Part shown: positions 56,701 through 64,000 of the stretch, piece by piece | How positions within the stretch are numbered: position 1 is the stretch's first letter | Layout: every line of letters begins with the position of its first letter | Assembly (NCBI RefSeq): GCF_965363235.1 | Contig: NC_134844.1 | Coordinates: 53,316,872-53,380,871 of the forward strand | DNA from: Mytilus galloprovincialis | Taxonomy: Eukaryota; Mollusca; Bivalvia; Mytilida; Mytilidae | Direction: 5' to 3' | Length of the DNA: 64,000 nucleotides | Notes under the pieces: generated by a model | Told to the model about the DNA's origin: nothing | The model's database searches: none | What the model saw: only the letters and a program-made list of their open reading frames with translations | Translations under genes and position numbers: made by a program

Positions 56701-58776
56701 AAAGTTACCTAACCAAATAACTTAATGGGCCTAAAATATCTCATCAGCTTTCTGTATCCCCACATCTTAAAACGGTCCATAGTCTTGTAAGACTGCTCTT
56801 TAATACCAATCGTGATATGGTTAGTACAGTTTTGTTGTTCTTCGAACGCAATTTTGTGTTCGTTTTTGCATACACCGCCATGTAATTTGGGATGAACACA
56901 ATTCAGTCGACATCTACATGTATCAATGTCTGATTTTCTCTCGAAGTAGCTCAGAACAACAGAGCTAAATATTACTATAAGACTGCTACACGTTATCTGT
57001 AAAAAGTATTTCCCTGAAACAAAATAGAAAAATAACAGTAACTCAATTCTATCTTCCAATAAACATAAGACATATATAGTAATATTTTCGTTGAAAAAGT
57101 AATTTCTAGCGATAAATTTCGGACAATATCAAAATTGCATTATTGCAAAGTGTACTTTTAGAGTTTTCTGGTAAAACACTACTAACTTGAAGCATCAATA
57201 CCATAAAAGAAAGGAATATCGTTATTCCAAAACTAAGACGTTCGCCTTCGTCTATTGGGATAAAGAAGGATAGAACTGCTAGTATAGATAAGGCAGAGGC
57301 CGGAAACACTATGTTGTAGATATAATGTGCAGGCAATCGTTTCAAATATACTTCTAGTTTAAGAAATGACGGAAATGATGTGTTCTCCACATTCGTGATC
57401 TTCCAAAATGCATGGTCGTCTTTGTTTTTTATCATATCCGATGGTTGCTACATTGTCGTCCCAGACAAACATTTGCTGTTGACTAACTCCGGTCGACCCA
57501 AGAGCTATAGAACATTTTTGGCAATCCGCTGGAAATAATTCGGTATTGGCACTACATATAGTACTAAGCTCTCCAAATGGCAGTGCAAGAATTGTTCCAT
57601 CGTTCTGAACAAGTACTTGTTCTGCTTGCAGTCCATCAGACAAAAAACTTGATTCTAGCCTGAAATGGGAGTAAGACTTTGTATACGTACTGTTTAATTC
57701 AAAAGCATTTGATGCTGTCCAAATGAAAGATAACAAAATATTAATAACTTATCACGATTGTCTTAATTAACAACATTAATACAAATGCACGAACAAACAA
57801 GTAAAAGAATGAAATAGTACACATTTGTAAATGTATCTGATAACGAACAAATCTAACCTGTTATAAATTAAGAAGTCTGGTGTCCACACCTCTCTTCCTG
57901 TTGCAGTAAAATAGGATATTCCATCATATAAAGAGGGATCCCAAACTAAGAATTCGTCTTTCCATTTCTAAAAATAAAAATTGAATTGAATAGAATGTAT
58001 TACAATACGAATTTCTTTATTTCATAACATTTTCAAGTAGCGCATATTGTTGTTGTTGATGAAAGGTATTATTGTTTTCGTTAAAATCTCCAATTTTTAA
58101 TGAGACTAGGTTTCACAATCTGGTTATTTTTATTGTCCTTTAAATGTTATTTCGTTTAAACCAGATCTGCTAGGGTAATAATAGCAATGTTAACGTACTG
58201 GTATTCAATTGATTAGATTGATTGGTATTACAAAACGACTCACCAATTCAACTGTTATAGTCTGTGTAAGTCTCGCTTCTTTATCTGACTAAAAATATAA
58301 GAGAACAAACACCGTTGATATTAGATGGTATTTTGTATAATAGTACAAAAGTAGCAATGCAACATGTACAAGTAAGTTACAAAACGTTTGCTGAGATGCT
58401 TAACACATTCGATCTTATTCAACATACGTGTTCCTTAATGACATTTGTCACCAATATACAATGAGTGGTAAGGTATTCGATATGTATAATTCAATGGGAT
58501 ATAAACATTGTATTTGACAGCGATTTCAAGCTTGATAACAAACGATACTTGCTGCTCCTTGCTTGTAATTAGTAAAACAGCTAACTGGTTTTCTTGTAAT
58601 TAATGTACTAAATTTAAGTATATATCATACCAGATCTTTTAGTCTTAAAAAATTCCACTTCAAGCTTATCTGTACAGTATCTGTAACATTTCGACGTGGG
58701 ATAACCTGTGCATTATACGTGGATTCGTTAAATAGGGCACTACGTAGTACGATTTCCGGATTAACGTTCTGTTAAC

Positions 58777-61689
58777 CTACAACAGAACGATAAAACTATA
58801 CAGTCAGGAGTCTACTTCGTCAAAATTATCTCCCCATTACGCCAGTTCATTTTCACAATCGTAGAAATGGAAGCCATTGTAGGGATGACGCGCTACCAAT
58901 ATTGCTCTTGGAAACCGATAAATTTATCCACATTGCACCATTACGATCCTTATATGTCAGTTGTATTTTAAAAGACAAATGTATCAACTAGCTAATGAGC
59001 ATCAGTTAATAATCTTGTCTGCATTGATTCAACTTAAAACTATTGTCTGATCGGTTGTCAGGTGGAATTTTCGAAAATTCATAAACATTTAAAAAAATTC
59101 TAATTAAATATTTCGTGGAAGGGCAGACTAGATTTTTTTTGGTGTATGAAGACTATAAACCCTAGTAATCACACACAAAAAAATAGAATTTTTTGAAGAT
59201 ATGCATTTTCATCATCCAACATGAAAGACTGTCGTCAAGTACTTTCAGTAAAAAAATAGCTATTCGAACACACCTTCTCTGTTTTTGTGACTCATTAGAT
59301 AGGTATTTCTCTTGACCCATATATTTCATCTTTTAGTACTGTGATTTTTTGTGTGTTATAAAGTCAACCTGTAGCTTTAATATATAAAAATGATGGAATC
59401 TGAAGCGAGACGATGTATGAAATATTCTTACTTTGTACGATATCAAGACAAAATACTCAACTCAAACACGCCCTAACATAAAAAGGTGCACTCGATTTTC
59501 TCTTTTCGATACAATTGTTACCCATTTTTTTTTTATTTTTTCTTCAGTCACATAATGGAAGGGCAGACACGAAAATAACTGAACTAATAGATTGATATGT
59601 TTTCCGTCCGTGGTAATTTTTCCATAAAAGTCGGAGGTTATGCATTTTCGTCATCCAACTTGAAAGATACCCATGTCGTCGACTTGATATCTAATTGTTC
59701 TGCTTAACTATGTACTAGATAAATTGAAAACTTATGCAAATGGTGTTTTTAAAATAAAACACCTCTTAATTGAGACAAAAAATGCAATTTTGTTTGTTTC
59801 TATTAACTTTTAAAAATTTTGTCACTATAGTAAACAATACAGTAAACATTTATCGCCTTCTCTAACAAAGAGCCTCGATTGTTTTGTTCTATTTCAACCT
59901 GGTTTCCGACTGTATAAGGAAAACTCACATTGTTTTTTGTTCAGATTTACGTGCTGCTTCCTATTCCCGTGTCAGGTTTTGATTTCACAATGCATGGTAT
60001 TGACGTTGTCTGTTTCGTTTTTTAAGGCCGTCGTGTGATTACCTTAATTAGTATTTGTTTTCTCCCTTGATTGATATCTTCTGACATGATTTATGATAGT
60101 TCAATATTGGTAAACTGCCGTTCCATAAATTTTAAACAGAACAAATGTAGTTATTTCGAATAACTGGTAGTGTTTATTCAAGAATGTTTTACGATAGACA
60201 ATAAACACAACATTTGTTTTTAGATACAATTGATATATTAAAATAAATACATCTTTTTGAATTATCAAATTTTTATTAAAGCACAAGGGTAATATCAAAT
60301 ACAACTGCATTGACTTTTAAGAGAATTTCAAACTCATATATTAAAAACAAACTGTCAACACCATGGCAAAGCACTGTAATACCTTACGTATTGTACGATT
60401 CTCCTCATGCAAAGCTCTGATTCCTTTCACGGATTTGGCTATACTTTTTTAGAATTTTTGGATTATAGCTCTACATCTTTTATATAAGCTTTGGATTTTA
60501 CATATTTTGGCCATGAGCATCACTGAAGAGACATTATTTGTCGAAATGCGCATCTGGTGCAGAAAAATTGGTACCGTTAATGTTATTACTACACAGTACA
60601 CAACACTCATATTTTTCACCTTTAATATCAAATCAAACAGACTTACAAAAATCAAATTACACATGCTCGCGGTCTATGCTTATCTTTTTAATCTGTATAT
60701 TGGGTTATATGACTTTCGGTAGTCTTTTGATGTCATCTCGGTGGTGAATTAGATGACGTCTAGACTAAATTATTTACGAAATAGTTATATGCATCATCGA
60801 GTCAATTCGTCGGAAATTGCTTATTTTAGACTTTTAATAATTTAGAGTTATATGCCTTAGTATGCTTTTAATAAAATATGAGTACTTGAGTCAAAGAGGC
60901 AAATTAGAACATGAATACGACAGCTTCAATCACAATTGTTTTCCTGTACTCAGATTGGCAACTGCTTTACCGTTTATAGTGACCACAGTCATGACTCCTC
61001 TCCATAAAAATTTGAAAACCGCAAAACACAAATAAGAAGGAAAAGCTGTGATGATAGAAAGAGTTCACAAATATAAAATAAACACACTAAAACACAGAAG
61101 CACGCACTATTGTTTCAATGTTTAAATACAAATAGTTTGCATGGACACCACAGTGACTCTTTTATCTCACATATAATTTATCATTAGCTCCATGATTCAG
61201 TGTAGTTTGATCGATATAACGAATGAAACATTTTGAATCTATTATACGTTATAAATTGGTATCAAATTGAAAAAAAAAATAAATATACGCCTTTCTTACT
61301 CTTCAAATTCTATAACATCACCACAAGAAGCCGTTTTATATGAAGTAAACAGCCGAATTAAGGCATACTTCTTTTGATTCTCATTTGAAAGAAACAAGTG
61401 TATGAAACCAATTAAATAAACAATTACAACGTGATGGGTGAACAAACAAATTCATAACGGTTTCGCCAAAAAATATAGTGAAACAACATACAAAATATGA
61501 TACGAAATAAAATCATTGAAAAAATTACAAGTACACTTTACTTATTTGATTCACTCGAAGCGTTTTTCTTTTTAAAATGTGTTTGAAATTCAATGCATGT
61601 TTATGTAACTCTAAAACATTTTGCAAACTAACATTTGGTCAAGATAAAAAAAAAATGAAGCGCAACTACAATAAATACGTAATACTTAC
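58777..61689. other. Intron 1 of the decayed receptor gene
   Basis: It contains two diverged direct repeats (TGGAAGGGCAGAC plus ATGCATTTTCATCATCCAAC) at about 59117-59240 and 59548-59680, and a copy of the 45572 repeat at 60455-60600 (GCATCACTGAAGAGACATTA, TCGAAATGCGCATCTGGTGC). Short frames at 60101-60747 are not genes. Confidence 0.4.
60455..60600 (-). repeat. Dispersed repeat related to 45572-45975
   Basis: GCATCACTGAAGAGACATTA, TTGTCGAAATGCGCATCTGG is the complement-strand relative of GTCTACAAAAGACTCATCAG / CGCCAGACGCGCGTTTCG at 45868-45915. Confidence 0.5.
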
Positions 61690-62063
61690 AATATATACAT
61701 TGATAAATAAACGATAAATACGCAACAGTTAATACAGTAACACTAGAAGTCATGTCCTCTTCGATCGTGAATACATGTAAAAACAGTGTTGTTATACCTT
61801 TTCCGTTTTGTTAATATCTATTGTAATTACTTTGTCCACAAATCAGTCACGTTGATTACCATGTGAATTTTACAGTTATGTTTGCAATGTTTTATAATTC
61901 AGTTAAATCAACTTTTCAATACATACTACATTTGCATCCATATACGTTAAATTAACAGTAAATTTGTATTTCCATTAGTTGTATTGACATAATTCTTAAT
62001 AGACACATTAGTGGAACACTTTCATCGATGAAGCAAAAGTAATATAATATACAGACTTAAAAT

Positions 62064-62336
62064 TGTCGACATTGAATTCAGTTGATACATTTCAAATTAA
62101 GTATATCATGTATATTCATGTTCTCTAACCTTCATATCTGGAAAAAGACTCGATCTATAAACATGATAAAGTTATTTTTCAAACCTTTAATGAATTTTTA
62201 AGGCACAGAGGTAAAATGGGGACGATGACATACGATGGGCACACAAACGTGCAATGGTCCTTTCGCTTAAGGGCGATGATATTCACGACGCGTGATAGCT
62301 AGTTTACAACTACAAATGTTCAATTATTAGGAGAAT
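62064..62336. repeat. 273-bp direct duplication, copy 1
   Basis: It shares TATCTGGAAAAAGACTCGAT, GGTAAAATGGGGACGATGA, GGTCCTTTCGCTTAAGGG and ATTCACGACGCGTGATAGCT with 62646-62917; about 90% identical by eye. Confidence 0.75.
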
Positions 62337-62645
62337 TTTTTTTGTTTGTTTTTTGGATATATGTTCTTTTGGCAATAAAACCACATCTCATTATTTTTCT
62401 ATTTTTGTAAACAATTTTCGTTATGAAACCGAAATGTTCATCTATAATTATCAATATTTTTAGACGTACAGCTTCCTGTATGTGTTTTTATCGCGGTTTT
62501 ACCTCTCTTTGAGATAGGTTGAACAAATGGCAATGTACCGCTCACCTTTTGACGAAACGCAAATCAAAGTGAGCACTTATAAATTAATATCGCAGGAACC
62601 TTAAACCTAAGTTTTACTGGAAATGGGTAACGCTTTTACCATACA

Positions 62646-62917
62646 TTGTAGACATTGAATTCAGTTAAAACATTTCAAATTAAGTACATTCATGTTCTCT
62701 AACAGTACGAAAATACCTTCATATCTGGAAAAAGACTCGATCTATAAACATAATAAAGTTATTTTTCAAACTTTCCTTTAATAAATTTTTAAGTCACTGA
62801 GGTAAAATGGGGACGATGAAATACGATGGGCACACAAAAGTGCGATGGTCCTTTCGCTTAAGGGTGATGATATTCACGACGCGTGATAGCTACAAATGTT
62901 CAATTATTATGAGAATG
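62646..62917. repeat. 273-bp direct duplication, copy 2
   Basis: Second copy, 582 bp further on. The spacer holds an RT-tail terminus fragment (GGCAATAAAACCACATCTCA, about 62370). Both copies have small private indels. Confidence 0.75.
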
Positions 62918-63710
62918 CGTTATTTTTAATGAGGAATTATATAAATACAAGTTAAAACAATGTTCTCCAGTTGCAGTATTAACCTATCACATGTGTTGCT
63001 ATCGTTTACAGAAGCCGGATACATTTGTCGCAAACGATAATTTTTTAAAGTTTTACACTAAAAACAAAATAACAAACTTCATCTGCATATGGGAAATACA
63101 TTTCCCAACTCATTAGGTATTCATAAGCTTGCAGTTGTTGATCGGACTTTGTAAAACGTCACCAGTGTTTAAGCAGAAAGTTATTGAACCAGGGTTACCT
63201 CAAATAACATCTTGTCCTTTTAAAAAAAAGTTAATAGGAATATACCAAGATCTTGTTGAAAAATACATTCTGGATCATCTTTACAAATAATACACGATGG
63301 TCTTTAAGTATAGACACAAGGTACTGACATTGTTTGTCATCGTTAATGCGAGTAAATGTGTTCTTTCGTTCATGTTCACACTATATAGACTTCATCGCTA
63401 GTTTGTTTTCCTTGCATACACAGTCCATGGAAGAAGCGAATCGATAAAAAAATTTATGATATCGCATAGCGATATTGTCTTATATCAATTGTAAATATGC
63501 AGACATTCCATGATGAAAATGTAGTTAGAAGTAAACGTTTATGTCCGTGTAAAATTTGAAGTGCTGTGTTTTTCTTATATACATAAATATACAAATGCTA
63601 TTAGTTCTAATATCAATGCGATACTTTTAAAATATCATCGCGTTGTTTTTGTTATATCACTATTAGTGATTGTTAGTATTAATATTTGACTGCTGTACCC
63701 ATATTTTGAC
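62918..63710. other. No gene recognised
   Basis: AT-rich; nothing recognised. Confidence 0.3.
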
Positions 63711-63719
63711 AATTTTACC

Positions 63720-63860
63720 TGTTATGTCTGTTTTGTTCACGCATCGTTGTAAATATGACAGAATTTGATGAGACTGTCATACACGTGAGAGATTTAGCGC
63801 TATAAAACCAGGTTCAATCCGCCATTTTCAAAATTTTAAAATGGCAGTTAGTTTAAACTT
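63720..63860 (+). repeat. Family C dispersed repeat
   Basis: TTTGTTCACGCATCGTTGTA, TGATGAGACTGTCATACACG and TATAAAACCAGGTTCAATCC match 18133-18230. Confidence 0.55.
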
Positions 63861-64000
63861 ATTTATTTATAGTGGATCGGGAAACAAGTTTTGCAACTTA
63901 TATTAATCACTTTCTACTTTGCGGGTGCGAGTGCTGCCTTGTAGGCGGCATTAGCCTACTTTTTTTCGAAATCTACAAGGGTGTCTTTAAAGTGCAAGAG

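Larger units (their letters stand above)
56709..61753 (-). pseudogene. Cys-loop ligand-gated ion channel (nicotinic receptor-like), decayed
   Basis: Exons: 61690-61753 (64 nt, signal peptide MTSSVTVLTVAYLSFIYQ), 58631-58776 (146 nt), 58244-58288 (45 nt), 57858-57967 (110 nt), 57156-57714 and about 56714-57013. The 45- and 110-nt exons are classic nicotinic receptor lengths. Features: FNESTYNAQVIPRRNVTD, KWKDEFLVWDPSLYDGI, VWTPDFLIYN, the Cys loop CSANTELFPADCQKC (C-x13-C with an extra Cys), M1 (YIYNIVFPASALSILAVLSF), M2 (ERLSFGITIFLSFMVLMLQ) and M3 (FLQITCSSLIVIFSSVVLSY). Lesions: TAA at 58772-58774 in the frame set by exon 1; phases of exons 4 and 5 do not fit; a one-base shift near the six-T run 57425-57430; a shortened M2-M3 link; no M4 found. 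It is most likely a pseudogene paralogous to the gene at 836-5097, though assembly errors could explain single lesions. Confidence 0.8.

Overview
The window looks like nuclear DNA of a marine bivalve, most likely a mussel of the genus Mytilus or a close relative. It is AT-rich and crowded with dispersed repeats that I recognise as typical of mussel DNA (recall, not a search). Its host genes belong to families hugely expanded in bivalves: C1q-domain proteins, a fibrinogen-related lectin and Cys-loop receptor-like proteins. Genes are split into short exons with GT/AG introns. I worked by eye, so copy boundaries of repeats are approximate unless a target-site duplication (TSD) is given.

Host genes. 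(1) 836-5097, minus: first two coding exons of a Cys-loop ligand-gated channel gene; the rest lies off the left edge. (2) 29021-30586, plus: a three-exon secreted C1q-domain gene with one in-frame stop. (3) 33210-43500, minus: a complete six-exon gene for a secreted lectin with a 7-cysteine module and a fibrinogen-like domain (279 aa). (4) 48998-50531, minus: an intact three-exon C1q-domain gene, paralogous to (2). (5) 56709-61753, minus: a decayed paralogue of (1) with matching exon lengths, several lesions and no fourth membrane segment. Genes 2-4 form a small cluster of secreted, probably immune recognition proteins.

Mobile DNA. An 8.8-kb unit at 5791-14586 has ~0.9-kb inverted arms packed with a 21-bp minisatellite, flanked by the 6-bp duplication TACAAT; its interior holds other insertions, including a reverse transcriptase (RT) element (8075-10440) and a tRNA-derived SINE with a textbook A box (12471-12728). 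A 3.8-kb inverted-repeat element with a TAA duplication (1129-4918) fills most of intron 1 of gene 1. A fossil BEL/Pao LTR element (21344-27041, 204-bp LTRs, 5-bp duplication GTATG) sits inside a 166-bp tandem array (20640-27575). Two ~940-bp elements with hairpin ends (18725-19668, 53059-54005) carry nuclear-receptor-like half-sites. Two further RT fossils lie at 44290-45030 and 51434-53058. Many other repeats appear to be solo tails of these RT elements.

The remaining non-coding stretches hold short MITEs, direct duplications and minisatellites or nothing I can recognise. I saw no rRNA, no canonical functional tRNA and no CRISPR array.
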